A stretch of 64,000 nucleotides of DNA from Streptomyces sp. NBC_00461 (GCF_036013935.1 NZ_CP107902.1:1893001-1957000), one strand, 5' to 3'. Counted from the stretch's first letter, positions 8,364 to 18,218 are shown. Numbers and translations are program-made. Notes: generated by a model from the sequence alone, not told the origin.

Positions 8364-8621
8364 GTGACCGCCGACCCGGAGCATCCCGTGGTCCATGGAG
8401 AACTCGCAGAGTTACGCCGCCGCCTCGATGTCGCGTACGCGCGCGTCGAGGGAGGGCTGGCTCTGCTCAACCATCGCACTGAGGAGACGGACAAGGGACT
8501 CGACGACCTGAGCGCACGGATCGTGGCACTGGAGCACGCCCGCTGGCCACTGCCCGCGATCGCGGCCCTGGCAGCCGTGGGCGCGCTCGTCGTGACGGTG
8601 TGGCAGACCCTGGGCCGCTGA
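8364..8621 (+). CDS. Small coiled-coil protein with C-terminal membrane helix
   Basis: 85 residues from GTG 8364, chosen because AAGGAG lies 7 nt upstream; an upstream in-frame ATG lacks such a site. Residues about 10-60 are charged and heptad-like (ELRRRLDVAYARVEGGLALL, then ETDKGLDDLSARIVAL), followed by one hydrophobic segment (about 64-80) and a two-residue tail. This suggests a tail-anchored membrane protein with its coiled coil in the cytosol. Such small proteins are common in Streptomyces; no function is known. It is convergent with NUDIX. Confidence 0.7.
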   Translation: MTADPEHPVVHGELAELRRRLDVAYARVEGGLALLNHRTEETDKGLDDLSARIVALEHARWPLPAIAALAAVGALVVTVWQTLGR

Positions 8622-8625
8622 CGGA

Positions 8626-8690
8626 CAAGGGCGCGGGGCGCTGCCGGTACGCGGCTCCGCCGCATGGGCGCGACCGGCCACGACGGGGCC
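8626..8690. repeat. Streptomyces-type GC-rich intergenic repeat, copy A
   Basis: AAGGGCGCGGGGC, then GCGGCTCCGCCGC and GGGCGCGACCGGCCACGAC, in the order of the dispersed repeat family that I recall from many Streptomyces intergenic regions. Two further diverged copies lie at 12265-12372 and 18261-18310. It leads directly into the terminator hairpin at 8676-8717. Confidence 0.5.
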
Positions 8691-8717
8691 GCACAGGATC
8701 GGCGGCCCGTCGTGGCC
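8676..8717. terminator. Bidirectional hairpin between convergent genes
   Basis: GGCCACGACGGG (8676-8687) pairs with CCCGTCGTGGCC (8706-8717), a 12-bp perfect stem, with further CCGC/GCGG pairing inside. It lies between the stops of the coiled-coil gene and the NUDIX gene and can serve both. Confidence 0.7.
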
Positions 8718-8732
8718 CGCCCGGCACAGCGC

Positions 8733-9272
8733 CTACGCGTCCTGCCCGAGCCTGAGGTGGTGCAGCAGAAGTAACGCGGCCGCCATGTTGGCGGCCGGGA
8801 CCTCGCCGCGGGCGACCATGTCGGGGACGAGCTTGAGGGGGACCCACTCCCGGCGGTCCGACTCGAAGTCGTCCACGGGATGCCCGATGTACTCGCCCTC
8901 GTCGGTCCAGTAGATGTGGTGCCGTGCGTCGGTGAGGCCGTTGGACGGCTCCACGCTCATGAGGTGCTGCAGAGGTCCCGGTCGCCAGCCGGTCTCCTCC
9001 TCGAGTTCCCTGGCGGCCGCGACGGCGATGTCCTCACCGTCCTCGACCACACCCGCGGCGAGTTCCCACCCCCAGCTGTCGGTGATGAAGCGGTGGCGCC
9101 ACAACAGGAGGACCTCGTTGGCCTCGTTGACCACCGTCGCCACGGCCACCGGCCGCAGCCGTATCAGAAAGTGGTCGAGATGCCGGCCGTCCGGCAGCTC
9201 GACATCCGCGAGGTTGACGCTGAACCAGCGGTTTGAGTACACAGTTTGTTCGTTCTGTTTCGTCCACTGCAC
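8733..9272 (-). CDS. NUDIX hydrolase (ADP-ribose pyrophosphatase-like)
   Basis: 179 residues. Hydrolyses a nucleoside diphosphate linked to another moiety. The Nudix box is complete (GVVEDGEDIAVAAARELEEETG), with both catalytic Glu-rich elements. GWELAAG before it and the following segments resemble the ADP-ribose/NDP-sugar branch. GTG 9272 is preferred: GAAGGTGG stands 7 nt before it, whereas ATG 9290, six codons upstream, has no Shine-Dalgarno. It is probably transcribed separately from the regulator gene upstream. Confidence 0.87.
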   Translation of the reverse strand: MQWTKQNEQTVYSNRWFSVNLADVELPDGRHLDHFLIRLRPVAVATVVNEANEVLLLWRHRFITDSWGWELAAGVVEDGEDIAVAAARELEEETGWRPGPLQHLMSVEPSNGLTDARHHIYWTDEGEYIGHPVDDFESDRREWVPLKLVPDMVARGEVPAANMAAALLLLHHLRLGQDA

Positions 9273-9347
9273 GGTTCTGCCACCTTCCATCGAGTAAGTG
9301 GCAATATCGCAGCAGGGACTGTGGAGCGGCGGCGCTCAGGAACCCGT

Positions 9348-10688
9348 CTACAGCGGTACGCGCAGTGCTCCGTCGATCAGTTCGGCGGCTTCGGCGGTGC
9401 CCGCGCAGCCGCTGCGCACCAGATGGTCGCGTACCGCCCTGAGTCTGTCGCGCAGCCGCTGGGACTCCATTCCACGGGCCTGTTCGGCCATCTGCACGGC
9501 CGTGGCCACGGCTTTGTCGGCATTGCCCTGGCGCAGTTCGATCGTGCTGAGCATGGCGAGCCGGTGCACCCGGCCGCGGTCGTGCGCCGGATTGTCGACG
9601 GCGGCGGCCGCGTGCTCCGCCGCCGCCACGAGTTCGCCGAGACTGAGCAGGGCCTCCGCCACCTGGACGTTGACCAACCCTGGCTGGACATAGCCGGTTT
9701 CGTCGGGTTCGTACCCGCGCCGGATGCGTTCGGCGGCCTGCTCCGCCCGCCGGATGCAGGACAGCGCGGTCGTACCGTCGCCCAGGTGTGCGTACGCCTT
9801 CGCCTGCATCGCGTAGAGGTCGCAGGCGAGCGCCGGCGTGATGTGTCTGCCGGCGGCCCGCAGTGCGGCCTCCGCGAAGGCGACGGCCTGCCGGTACTCC
9901 CGCATGAACAGGGCCTGGTTGACCAGCAGGGCGATCACGTACGCGCCCAGGCCCCGGTCCCCGCTGGCCTTCGCCAGCCTGAGGGCCTGGTGGAAGTAGC
10001 GCTGGGCGAGACCGTGCGCGTCGGAGTCGTAGGCGCAGATGCCGGCGATCGCCACCAACCCGCCCGTCGCCCGGTGCAGTTGACGGCCGGTGGCGTCGGT
10101 GTAGCTGCCGCGCAGCAGCGGGGCGGCCTCGGCGTTGAGGAAGCCGACGATCCGGGCGCGGGTCGCTATGCCGCCGGCCTTGCGGTACATCTGCTCGTAG
10201 TGGGTGCGGGCGGCGCGCAGCATCTCGATGTCGCTCGCGGTGACCCGGTGCCGGCCGCCGCGCGAGACGTCCACGTCCTCGGGCGGGTTCTCCCACTCCC
10301 ACACGGGCATGACGGCGGGCGTGCCGGTGACCGCGGGCGCGCCCAGGATGTGCGGGCGCTGCTGCTCGTCGGAGCGCCACAGGGCGGTGGCACGCTCGAC
10401 GAAGCCGGAGAGGGTGGTGCCGTGCGGAGTGGACGGCTCGCCGGGCACGCCGAGGCCGATGTCGTCCAGCGTGACCGGCCGGTGCAGCCGGCCCGCGAGC
10501 ACCTCACAGATCAGGTCCGGCACCTGACCGCGCGGCCGCTGCCCCTTCAACCACCGTGCTACGGCGGTGTGTTCGTACCGGAGCGCGAGGCCGCGCGCCC
10601 GCCCCGCCTGATTGACGTGTGCTGCCAGCCCCGCATGCGAGATCCCCGCCTCGTCCAGGATCGCGTCGAGCAGAGTGTTGGGCTGCAT
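9348..10688 (-). CDS. HTH/TPR regulatory protein of Streptomyces type
   Basis: 446 residues. The N-terminal 65 residues form a helix-turn-helix-like unit (AGLAAHVNQAG, EHTAVARWLKGQRPRGQVPDL). The rest is helical, with tetratricopeptide-like repeats (AQRYFHQALRLAKASGD, AYAHLGDGTTALSCIRRAEQAAE, AEALLSLGELVAAAEHAAAA). This is the architecture of Streptomyces differentiation regulators such as NsdA, but I cannot equate it with a named one. It is likely a DNA-binding protein controlled by peptide or protein contacts of the TPR part. A perfect 7-3-7 inverted repeat lies 47 bp upstream. Confidence 0.7.
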   Translation of the reverse strand: MQPNTLLDAILDEAGISHAGLAAHVNQAGRARGLALRYEHTAVARWLKGQRPRGQVPDLICEVLAGRLHRPVTLDDIGLGVPGEPSTPHGTTLSGFVERATALWRSDEQQRPHILGAPAVTGTPAVMPVWEWENPPEDVDVSRGGRHRVTASDIEMLRAARTHYEQMYRKAGGIATRARIVGFLNAEAAPLLRGSYTDATGRQLHRATGGLVAIAGICAYDSDAHGLAQRYFHQALRLAKASGDRGLGAYVIALLVNQALFMREYRQAVAFAEAALRAAGRHITPALACDLYAMQAKAYAHLGDGTTALSCIRRAEQAAERIRRGYEPDETGYVQPGLVNVQVAEALLSLGELVAAAEHAAAAVDNPAHDRGRVHRLAMLSTIELRQGNADKAVATAVQMAEQARGMESQRLRDRLRAVRDHLVRSGCAGTAEAAELIDGALRVPL

Positions 10689-11027
10689 GGGTGCCCCCCG
10701 GGTGGCTCGGTGCCGTCAGAGTAGTGCGAACGCCTTCACACGGGGTGTGAACGGAGTGCTCGAATCCGCAGCGTGCGCGCACTGTCGCGGAGAGTTTCCA
10801 GCCGGTTGACTGAAATGCCTCGCAAGAGGCCGGCCGGGCCGCCGGCTCCCCCTCGTACAGTGCGGCGGCCCGCTTCCGCGCCGTCCGCCCAGCTGCCTGC
10901 CCGACACTCCGTGGCGGGGCGGACGGCGTGCCGCGCAGGCACGACGCACCATCGATGAGGCCCCGCCCAGACCACGCGGGAGCGCCGGGCGCACCGTGGG
11001 GGAGCGTGGCGATTCGCGGCCTCGACG
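10689..11027. other. 339-bp non-coding stretch with a 7-3-7 inverted repeat
   Basis: No credible gene: the reading frames here are Arg/Pro-rich and lack start context. It holds the perfect inverted repeat TTCACAC-GGG-GTGTGAA (10735-10751), placed as an operator for the HTH/TPR gene, and TACTCT (10724-10719 on the minus strand) as a possible -10 for that gene. The remainder is the 3' flank of the PP2C gene; I see nothing else in it. Confidence 0.5.
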
Positions 11028-12080
11028 TCACGTGAGGCGGTGCGCCCGGTGTCCGACCGGCTCATCGGGTGTGCGTACGACATGATGCCGGTCGTTGCGC
11101 AGCACGAGCAGCGCGACGTCGTCGGCGGGCCGTCCCCCGGCGTGCCGCAGCAGCCCGGCGAGGACGGCGCGCAGCACCGACTGCGGTGAGACCGGCCCGG
11201 CGGCGACGGCCTCGGCGAGCGCGGCGGCCAGCGGAAAGAACCGGCCACGACCGTCACGGGCGTCCTCGACACCGTCCGTGTGCAGGAAGAGCGCCTCGCC
11301 GGGCAGGAGTTGACCGCAGCGTACGGCGGGCAGCTCGGCGGGCAACGGGAACGGCCCGAGCGGGGGCAGCGGTTCGGCCCGGGTCAGCGGTTCTGCTCGG
11401 GCCGGCCCGAGCAGATACGGCCAGGGGTGCCCGCAGTTGAGGACGTGCACCGCGCCGTCCGTCCCGATCTCCAGCAGCAGTACGGTGACGAACTCCTCGG
11501 CGACCGGACTGTCCGACTCCGGCCCGGCCGAGGGATGCCCGGCGCGGGCCCGCTCCCGCAGATGCCGGGCCAGTGCCCGCTCCAACCGCCGCAGCACACA
11601 GCCAAGTTCGGCCTCGTCGTGCGCTGCCTCGCGGAAGCTGCCGAGCACGGCGGCGACCGTGCTGATGGCGGCGAGCCCGTGCCCGCGCACATCACCCATC
11701 ACGATCCGCACGCCGTGCTCCGTGGCGATGACCTCGTACAGATCACCGCCGATGGCCGCACCGCGGTCCGCGGACAGCTGGGCGGCGGCGACGTTCAGCC
11801 CGTCGATCCACGGCGGCAGCGGCCGCAGCAACGCGCTCTGTGCGGCACCCGCGACCTGCCGGACCTCTGTGAGCTCACGCACCAGCGCATGCCGGACGTT
11901 GAGGACCAGCCCGGTCCCCACGGCGAAGAAGACGGCGCTGGTGACGATGCGCGCGCCCAGCCCGTTCTGCTGGGCGAGCGGACAGGCCAGCTTGTACGAG
12001 ATCGCCATGGCGCCCCACACGATGGGCAGCCCCAGCGCCGGCAAGCGCCTGCGGAAGACCCCAGCCCTGCTGCGAATCAT
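11028..12080 (-). CDS. Membrane PP2C-family serine/threonine phosphatase (RsbU/SpoIIE-like)
   Basis: 350 residues. Two hydrophobic segments (about 13-33 and 43-63) anchor the protein, followed by a PPM/SpoIIE catalytic domain: GGDLYEVI, MGDVRGHGLAA, LHTDGVEDARD and DDVALLVLR carry the metal-binding Asp residues. Such enzymes dephosphorylate anti-anti-sigma factors or other Ser/Thr targets. ATG 12080 is chosen over the ATG 34 codons upstream because a 14-bp stem hairpin fills the space between them and would otherwise be coding; GGGG precedes the ATG. It lies downstream of pheT in the same direction. Confidence 0.82.
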   Translation of the reverse strand: MIRSRAGVFRRRLPALGLPIVWGAMAISYKLACPLAQQNGLGARIVTSAVFFAVGTGLVLNVRHALVRELTEVRQVAGAAQSALLRPLPPWIDGLNVAAAQLSADRGAAIGGDLYEVIATEHGVRIVMGDVRGHGLAAISTVAAVLGSFREAAHDEAELGCVLRRLERALARHLRERARAGHPSAGPESDSPVAEEFVTVLLLEIGTDGAVHVLNCGHPWPYLLGPARAEPLTRAEPLPPLGPFPLPAELPAVRCGQLLPGEALFLHTDGVEDARDGRGRFFPLAAALAEAVAAGPVSPQSVLRAVLAGLLRHAGGRPADDVALLVLRNDRHHVVRTPDEPVGHRAHRLT

Positions 12081-12112
12081 GCCGATGGCCCCCCATACAG
12101 GCCCCGAAAGCA

Positions 12113-12150
12113 CAGAATCGGACCGGCCTCGAAAGACCGGTCCGATTCTG
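12113..12150 (-). terminator. 14-bp stem hairpin between pheT and the phosphatase gene
   Basis: On the minus strand CAGAATCGGACCGG (12150-12137) pairs perfectly with 12126-12113 across a 10-nt loop. It lies 229 bp past the pheT stop and 33 bp before the phosphatase ATG, so it is a pheST terminator or a leader structure of the next gene. Confidence 0.55.
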
Positions 12151-12264
12151 TCGACCCGCATGGCCGTAATGGGCCAGATCACCCAGACATGCCACCCGAA
12201 TGAGTGACAACTCCCCGGCCACCCGCATTTATGCAGATGAGGGCAATTCGCATCCCGATGTGCA

Positions 12265-12372
12265 GCGCCCCGTCAGGGGCGCGGGGCTGAGTTGCATGTG
12301 CGGCTACCGCCACGTGGGCGCGAGCCACGACAAACCCGCAGCCGCCAACGAACCCCAGCTCCCCGCCCCTTG
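12265..12372. repeat. Streptomyces-type GC-rich intergenic repeat, copy B
   Basis: Begins with the hairpin GCGCCCC-GTCA-GGGGCGC (12265-12282) and continues with GCGGGGCTG, GCGGCTACCGCC, CGTGGGCGCGA, GCCACGAC and ACCCGCAGCC, the same element order as at 8626-8690. It occupies most of the space after pheT. Confidence 0.5.
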
Positions 12373-12378
12373 GGCGAC

Positions 12379-14901
12379 CTAACCCCGAAGCACCGCACCC
12401 GTCCGCTCGCCCGCGAGGGCAACCGCCGCATCCCGGGCGGCAGATGCCTCGTCCACGGTCAGCGTCCGATCCGCCGCGCGGAACCGCAGCGCATACGCCA
12501 GCGACTTCCGTCCCTCACCGAGCTGGTCGTCGTTCTCGTACACGTCGAACAGCCGGATGTCCTCCAGAAGCGCACCCGCGCCCTCACGCAGCGCCGCCTC
12601 GACATCCGTGTGCGGCACGAACGCATCGACGACCAGCGCGACATCCTGCGTGGCCACCGGGAAGGTGGAGATGCTCGGCGCCTGCGGAGTGTCGTTGCCG
12701 ACCTCCTCCAGCACGTCCAGGTCGATCTCCATCGCACTGGTGCGCTCGGGCAGCGCGAGGGCCTTGACCACACGCGGGTGCAGCTCACCCGCGTGGCCGA
12801 CCACCGTCTCGGTGCCGTCCACGACGACCACGAACTCGGCGCAGCGGCCGGGGTGCCAGGGCCCGTACTGCCCCTTGCGGACGATCAGTTCGGCGCCGGC
12901 TTCCCGCGCGACGATCCGCCCCGCCTCGACCGCGTCGGCCCAGTCCGCCGGCCGGCCCTTGCCCCACCAGCCGGCCTGCTCGCGGGCGCCCGAGAGGACG
13001 ACGGCGACATGGCGCGGCTGCTCGGGCAGCACGGCGTCCAGTTCGGCGATCTCCTCGTCGGTGGGACGCCGGTCGACGGGCAGGGCGGCGGCGGTCCTCT
13101 GCTCCTCGCGCGGCAGGAAGACCAGCCCGGTCTCGAAGAGCGCCAGGTCGTGCGAGCCCCGGCCGTTGTTGCGGCGCAGCGCACCGAGCAGGCCCGGCAG
13201 CAGCGAGGTGCGGAGCGCGGGCTCCTCGTCGTTCAGCGGGTTGGTCAGCTTCACCACGCGGCGCGCCGGGTCGTCGGCCTCGATCAGCAGCTGGTCGAAG
13301 ACCTGCTCGCCGATGAAGGGGTAGTTCGGCGCCTCGACGTACCCGGCGCCGGACAGCGCCCGGCCGACGCGGCGGTGCAGCCGCTGACGGTGGGTCAGTC
13401 CGCGGCCCGAGGGGAGCTTGGGCAGCGTGGAGGGAAGGTTCTCGTAGCCCTCCAGGCGGATGACCTCTTCGGCCAGGTCGTTGACCTCCAGGAGGTCGGG
13501 CCGCCAGGACGGGACGGTGACGATCAGCTCGTCCTGCCCGTACACGTCGCAGCCGATCTCCTGCAGTCGCCGTACGACGATCTCGCGGCCGTAGTCGACG
13601 CCCGCCACCTTGTCCGGGTGGTTGGCCGAAACGGTGATGGTGTGCGGTGCGGACGGCGCGATGACCTCGGTGACGCCGGCCTCGGCGCTGCCGCCCGCGA
13701 GGAGCACCAGCAGATCGACCGTGCGCTGGGCCGCGGCGGACGCGGCCTGCGGGTCGACGCCGCGCTCGAAGCGGCGGGAGGCCTCGGAGGAGAGCCTGTG
13801 CCGGCGGGCGGTGCGGGCGATGGAGACAGCGTTGAAGTGCGCGGCCTCGATCACCACGTCGCTCGTCGCGTTCGCCGTGTTCTCGGGGTTCTCGTGGTCG
13901 GCGATCTCGGTGTTGGCGCCGCCCATGACGCCCGCGAGCCCGATGGGACCGCGGTCATCCGTGATCACCAGGTCCTCGGTGTCGAGCTTGCGCTCGACGC
14001 CGTCCAGCGTGACGAGCTTCTCGCCCGCCTCCGCCCGGCGCACGCCGATGGTGCCCTGGACCAGGGAGCGGTCGTAGGCGTGCAGCGGCTGGCCGAGCTC
14101 CATCATCACGTAGTTGGTGACGTCGACGGCGAGCGAGATCGGACGCATGCCGACCTTCTGCAGCCGGCGCCGGAGCCAGATCGGGGAGCGCGCCTCGGGG
14201 CTGAGGCCGGTCACCGTGCGGGCGGTGAAGCGGTCGCAGCCGGCGGGCTCGGAGACCTGGACCGGGTAGCCGTACGCGTTCGGGCCGGGTACGTCGAGCA
14301 GCGCCGGGTCACGCAGCGGCAGGCCGTAGGCGATGGCGGTCTCGCGGGCGACGCCGCGGATGGACAGGCAGTCGCCGCGGTTGGCGGTGACGGCGATGTC
14401 CAGGACCTCGTCGACCAGTTCGAGGAGCTCGATGGCGTCCTTGCCGACCTCGATCTCGGGCGGCAGCACGATGATGCCGTGGCTGCCGTCGTCGCCCATG
14501 CCCAACTCGTCGCCGGAGCAGATCATGCCGTGGGACGTCTTGCCGTACGTCTTGCGCGCGGAGATGGAGAAACCGCCGGGCAGCGTGGCGCCGGGCAGGA
14601 CCACGACGACCTTGTCGCCGACGGCGAAGTTGCGGGCGCCGCAGACGATCTCCTGGGGCTCACCGGTGCCGTTGGCCTGGCCGACGTCCACGGTGCAGAA
14701 GCGGATCGGCTTCTTGAAGCCCTCCAGCTCCTCGATCGTCAGCACCCGGCCGACGACGAGGGGGCCCTTGAGGTCGGCGCCGAGGTGCTCGACGGTCTCG
14801 ACCTCCAGCCCGGCCGAGACGAGCTTCTCCTGGACGTCGCGGCCGGTTTCCGTCGCCGGCAGGTCGACGTACTCCCGCAGCCAAGAAAGCGGGACCCGCA
14901 T
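12379..14901 (-). CDS. pheT: Phenylalanyl-tRNA synthetase beta subunit
   Basis: 840 residues, normal for bacterial PheT. With PheS it forms the (alpha-beta)2 enzyme that charges tRNA-Phe. It begins [15 protein letters not shown], followed by a tRNA-binding OB domain (about 40-155; [17 protein letters not shown]), the B3/B4 editing domain (about 220-380, [22 protein letters not shown]), B5, a synthetase-like core ([12 protein letters not shown]) and the C-terminal anticodon-binding domain ([15 protein letters not shown]). The start ATG (14901-14899) shares one base with the pheS stop, so translation is coupled. Confidence 0.97.
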   Translation of the reverse strand: MRVPLSWLREYVDLPATETGRDVQEKLVSAGLEVETVEHLGADLKGPLVVGRVLTIEELEGFKKPIRFCTVDVGQANGTGEPQEIVCGARNFAVGDKVVVVLPGATLPGGFSISARKTYGKTSHGMICSGDELGMGDDGSHGIIVLPPEIEVGKDAIELLELVDEVLDIAVTANRGDCLSIRGVARETAIAYGLPLRDPALLDVPGPNAYGYPVQVSEPAGCDRFTARTVTGLSPEARSPIWLRRRLQKVGMRPISLAVDVTNYVMMELGQPLHAYDRSLVQGTIGVRRAEAGEKLVTLDGVERKLDTEDLVITDDRGPIGLAGVMGGANTEIADHENPENTANATSDVVIEAAHFNAVSIARTARRHRLSSEASRRFERGVDPQAASAAAQRTVDLLVLLAGGSAEAGVTEVIAPSAPHTITVSANHPDKVAGVDYGREIVVRRLQEIGCDVYGQDELIVTVPSWRPDLLEVNDLAEEVIRLEGYENLPSTLPKLPSGRGLTHRQRLHRRVGRALSGAGYVEAPNYPFIGEQVFDQLLIEADDPARRVVKLTNPLNDEEPALRTSLLPGLLGALRRNNGRGSHDLALFETGLVFLPREEQRTAAALPVDRRPTDEEIAELDAVLPEQPRHVAVVLSGAREQAGWWGKGRPADWADAVEAGRIVAREAGAELIVRKGQYGPWHPGRCAEFVVVVDGTETVVGHAGELHPRVVKALALPERTSAMEIDLDVLEEVGNDTPQAPSISTFPVATQDVALVVDAFVPHTDVEAALREGAGALLEDIRLFDVYENDDQLGEGRKSLAYALRFRAADRTLTVDEASAARDAAVALAGERTGAVLRG

Positions 14902-16022
14902 CAGATCTCCATCCCGAACGGCCGGGTGAACCGGACGTCACCCTCGACCATGTCTCGCATGTCCTCGACGTTGTGGCGGAACATCAGCATCCGCTCGATG
15001 CCGAACCCGAAGGCGAACCCGCTGTACTTCTCCGGGTCGACGCCACAGGCCGTCAGCACCTTGGGGTTGACCATGCCGCAGCCGCCGAGCTCGATCCAGC
15101 CCTCGCTGGAGCAGGTGCGGCAGGGCCGGTCGGGGTTGCCGACGGACTCGCCGCGGCAGACGTAACACACCATGTCCATCTCGGCGGACGGCTCGGTGAA
15201 GGGGAAGAAGTTCGGCCGCAGCCGGGTCTTCATGCCCTCGCCGAACAGCGACTGGACCATGTGGTCCAGGGTGCCCTTGAGGTCGGCCATGGTCAGACCC
15301 TCGTCCACGGCGAGCAGTTCGACCTGGTGGAAGACGGGCGTGTGCGTGGCGTCCAGCTCGTCGGTGCGGTACACGCGGCCGGGGCAGATCACGTAGACCG
15401 GCAGCTCACGGCTGAGCAGCGAGCGGATCTGGACCGGTGAGGTGTGGGTGCGCAGCACGACACCGGACTCGGTGCCGCCCTGCGGGCCCTCGACGAAGAA
15501 CGTGTCGTGCTCGCCGCGGGCCGGGTGGTCCGGGCCGATGTTCAGGGCGTCGAAGTTGAACCACTCGGCCTCCAGCTCGGGGCCCTCGGCGACCTCGTAG
15601 CCCATGGCGACGAAGACGTCCTCGATGCGCTCCGAGAGCGTGGTCAGCGGGTGGCGGGCGCCGGCCGGCACGCGGTCGTAGGGCAGCGTGACGTCCACCG
15701 CCTCCTCGACCAGCACGCGCGTGTCGCGCTCGGCCTCCAGTTCCGTCTGGCGGGCGGCGAGGGCCTTGTTGACGGCGCCTCGGGCCTGGCCGACCAGCTT
15801 GCCGGCGGCCGCCTTGGCGTGCGGGGGCAGGGCGCCGATCTCGCGGTTGGCGAGGGCCAGCGGTGAGGTGCCCCCGGTGTGGGCGACCTTGGCCTCCTGG
15901 AGCGCGTCGAGGGAGTCCGCGGCGACGAAGGCGGCGAGCGCCTCGTCCCGCATGCGCTCGATCTCTTCCGGTTTCAACGCCTCGACCTCGACAGGGTCGT
16001 ACGACTTATTCGGTGCCGACAT
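14901..16022 (-). CDS. pheS: Phenylalanyl-tRNA synthetase alpha subunit
   Basis: 373 residues, the catalytic class II subunit. An N-terminal coiled coil (about 15-105) is followed by the aminoacylation core with [20 protein letters not shown] (motif 1 region), [31 protein letters not shown] (motif 2) and [12 protein letters not shown] (motif 3). GGAAGAG stands before ATG 16022. TAGACT (16126-16121) is a possible -10, giving a leader of about 90 nt. That leader contains an 8-codon frame without Phe codons, so I see no classical peptide attenuator. Confidence 0.97.
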   Translation of the reverse strand: MSAPNKSYDPVEVEALKPEEIERMRDEALAAFVAADSLDALQEAKVAHTGGTSPLALANREIGALPPHAKAAAGKLVGQARGAVNKALAARQTELEAERDTRVLVEEAVDVTLPYDRVPAGARHPLTTLSERIEDVFVAMGYEVAEGPELEAEWFNFDALNIGPDHPARGEHDTFFVEGPQGGTESGVVLRTHTSPVQIRSLLSRELPVYVICPGRVYRTDELDATHTPVFHQVELLAVDEGLTMADLKGTLDHMVQSLFGEGMKTRLRPNFFPFTEPSAEMDMVCYVCRGESVGNPDRPCRTCSSEGWIELGGCGMVNPKVLTACGVDPEKYSGFAFGFGIERMLMFRHNVEDMRDMVEGDVRFTRPFGMEI

Positions 16023-16161
16023 CTCTTCCCGTGCTTCCGATTGGCTGGCTGAAGGTCCCCGTCACCGACTCACGCAGAGGTCAGAGGGCCGTCCATGGGA
16101 CACAAAGGTGCCAAAGGCCGAGTCTAACGGGGTGGAGGTGTACGAATGCGCCCGTGGGCCG

Positions 16162-17316
16162 CTAGGCGAGATACGCCGGGGCTGCCACGGGCAACGTAAA
16201 TCGGAACTCGGCGCCGCCCTGGGGGGCGCGGCCGACCGCGATGGTGCCGCCGTGGGCTTCGACGATGCCCTTGACGATGTACAGCCCGAGGCCCGTGCCG
16301 CCGCGCTTGCTGCCCCGCCAGAAGCGGGTGAAGACGCGGTTCATGGACTCCTCCGGGATGCCGGGCCCCTCGTCGCTCACCGTGACCGACGTGGCTGCGT
16401 TCTCATGGCCTTCCCCCTCGCGAGGGGACGCCGTGGCCGTGACATCGATCGTGACGGTTCCCTCGCCGTGGCGCACGGCATTTTCCAGCAGGTTGCTCAG
16501 CACCTGGTCGACCTTGTCGGGGTCGGCCCACAGATCGGGCAGGGGCTGCTCGATGCGCAGCAGGAACCGGTCGGCGGGCTGCCCCGCGGCGACGTACGCC
16601 TGGATGTGCCGTCCCACGGCCGCGCCCATGTCGACGGGCTGGCGCCTGACCTCCAGCCGCCCGCTGTCGATCCGCGAGATGTCGAGCAGCTCGGCGATGA
16701 GCCGGGTGACGCGGTCGGCGTCGGCGTCGACGGTCTCCAGCATGAGCCGCTTCTGGTCGTCGGTGAAGCGCTCCCACTTGGCGAGGAGGGTGGCGGTGAA
16801 GCCCTTCACGGAGGTGAGGGGCGAGCGCAGTTCGTGGGCGACCGTGGCTATCAGCTCGGCGTGGCTGCGCTCGGTGCGGCGGCGGGCCTCGGTGTCGCGC
16901 AGGGAGACGACGAGGCGGCGGACGGGGCCGGTGGGTTCACCACGGACGTACCGGGCCGATACGAGGACCTCCCGCCCGCCGGGGAGCAGCAGGTTCCGCT
17001 CGGGTTGGCGGACCCGGGTGGCGAGACCGCCGTAGGGGTCGGTCAGCTGCCACCAGCGGCGCCCCTCCAGGTCCTCTAACGGCAGTGCCTTCTCCAGCCG
17101 CTGGCCGAGTGCCTCCTCGGCGGGAACGGCGGTGATGCGCTCGGCGGCTGCGTTGAAGCAGATGACGTGGCCGTGTTCGTCGGCGACGACGAGGCCGTCG
17201 GGCAGTTCGTCGGGGTCGATGCCGAGTTCGGCGAGGTCGCCGTGCCGGGGCGCGGGCGCACGTCGCACGTCCTGTGCCCGCAGTGCCTTTTCCGCACCGC
17301 TCGTGCCGACACTCAT
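16162..17316 (-). CDS. Orphan PAS-domain sensor histidine kinase
   Basis: 384 residues, no transmembrane segments, so cytosolic. A PAS fold (about 38-150; DGLVVADEHGHVICFNAAAE) is followed by HisKA with ATVAHELRSPLTSVKG (phospho-acceptor His161) and a HATPase with N box NLLENAVRHGEG, G1 DEGPGIPEE, F box RFWRGSKRGG and G2 GTGLGLYI. All elements needed for kinase activity are present. No response regulator gene is adjacent, so its partner is elsewhere. It lies between pheS and a TrmH gene on the same strand. Confidence 0.9.
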   Translation of the reverse strand: MSVGTSGAEKALRAQDVRRAPAPRHGDLAELGIDPDELPDGLVVADEHGHVICFNAAAERITAVPAEEALGQRLEKALPLEDLEGRRWWQLTDPYGGLATRVRQPERNLLLPGGREVLVSARYVRGEPTGPVRRLVVSLRDTEARRRTERSHAELIATVAHELRSPLTSVKGFTATLLAKWERFTDDQKRLMLETVDADADRVTRLIAELLDISRIDSGRLEVRRQPVDMGAAVGRHIQAYVAAGQPADRFLLRIEQPLPDLWADPDKVDQVLSNLLENAVRHGEGTVTIDVTATASPREGEGHENAATSVTVSDEGPGIPEESMNRVFTRFWRGSKRGGTGLGLYIVKGIVEAHGGTIAVGRAPQGGAEFRFTLPVAAPAYLA

Positions 17317-17369
17317 CCCCGTACCCCACCTCTCAGACGGCGCAGGTGGCCCCCGAGCTGGTCACCCTA

Positions 17370-18218
17370 CTAGCTCTCGGTGACGGAGCGGCACCCTCCG
17401 GAGGCGCGCTGTGCACGGGCCGACGCATAGAGACATACGGCGGCCGCGGTGGCGAGGTTCAGGCTTTCGGCCTTCCCGTGGATCGGAACGCGCACCACGG
17501 CGTCGGCGAGTGCGCGGGTCTCCTCCGGGAGCCCCCACGCCTCGTTCCCGAACACCCAGGCGGTGGGGCCGCCCATGGTGCCCTTGTCCAGCTCGTCGTC
17601 GAGGTCGTCGCTCCCGGCGCCGTCCGCGGCGAGGATGCGCACACCGATGTCCTTGAGCCCGGCCACGGCCTGCTCGACGGGCACCCCGACGGCGACGGGC
17701 AGGTGGAACAGGGAGCCCACAGACGCGCGTACGGCCTTGGGGTTGTAGAGATCGACGGACGCGTCGGTCAGTACGACGGCCTCGGCACCGGCGGCGTCGG
17801 CGCACCGCAGGACGGTCCCGGCGTTCCCGGGGTCGCGGACGTTCGCCAGTACGGCGACGAGCTTCGGGCGGGCCCGGAGGATCTCCTCGAAGGGGGTGTC
17901 GAGGAATCGGCAGATCCCGACCAGCCCCTGCGGGGTCACGGTCGTGGAGATGTCGGCAATCACCTGCTCGTCGGCAAGGTGCACCCGGGCGCCGGCGTCA
18001 CGGGCCTCGCCGATGATGTCGACGTACCGCTCGGCGGCCTCGACGGTGGCGAACAGTTCGACGAGCGTGTCCTTGTACCCCGCCGCCTCGCGCACGGCCT
18101 GCGGCCCCTCGGCCAGAAACAGCCGCTCCTTGCCCCGAAAGTTCCGCCGCGCAAGCCGCCGAGCTGCAGCCACACGAGGCGAACGGGGAGAAATGAGTTC
18201 GGGACCGGCAGGGGACAT
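17370..18218 (-). CDS. TrmH/SpoU family RNA 2'-O-methyltransferase
   Basis: 282 residues from ATG 18218 (MSPAGPEL), with GAAGGTGA 7 nt upstream; an ATG 24 codons earlier is less likely. An N-terminal RNA-binding segment (RLARRNFRGKERLFLAEGPQ) precedes a SPOUT domain with motif 1 NVRDPGNAGTVLRCADA, motif 2 WVFGNEAWGL and motif 3 SLNLATAAAVCLY. It methylates a ribose in rRNA or tRNA with S-adenosylmethionine. Its place next to rplT-rpmI-infC is common in actinobacteria and suggests an rRNA target. Confidence 0.9.
   Translation of the reverse strand: MSPAGPELISPRSPRVAAARRLARRNFRGKERLFLAEGPQAVREAAGYKDTLVELFATVEAAERYVDIIGEARDAGARVHLADEQVIADISTTVTPQGLVGICRFLDTPFEEILRARPKLVAVLANVRDPGNAGTVLRCADAAGAEAVVLTDASVDLYNPKAVRASVGSLFHLPVAVGVPVEQAVAGLKDIGVRILAADGAGSDDLDDELDKGTMGGPTAWVFGNEAWGLPEETRALADAVVRVPIHGKAESLNLATAAAVCLYASARAQRASGGCRSVTES

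Noticed and set aside
5184..8396. A 1070-codon open frame on the minus strand
   Set aside because: It runs antisense to EamA and through DUF1918, GHL10 and the dehydrogenase gene; composition is Arg/Gly/His-rich with no recognisable domain. It is a shadow of high-GC codon bias.
16023..16126. Phe-codon leader-peptide attenuator before pheS
   Set aside because: The only short frame there (8 codons) has no Phe codon and no terminator hairpin follows.
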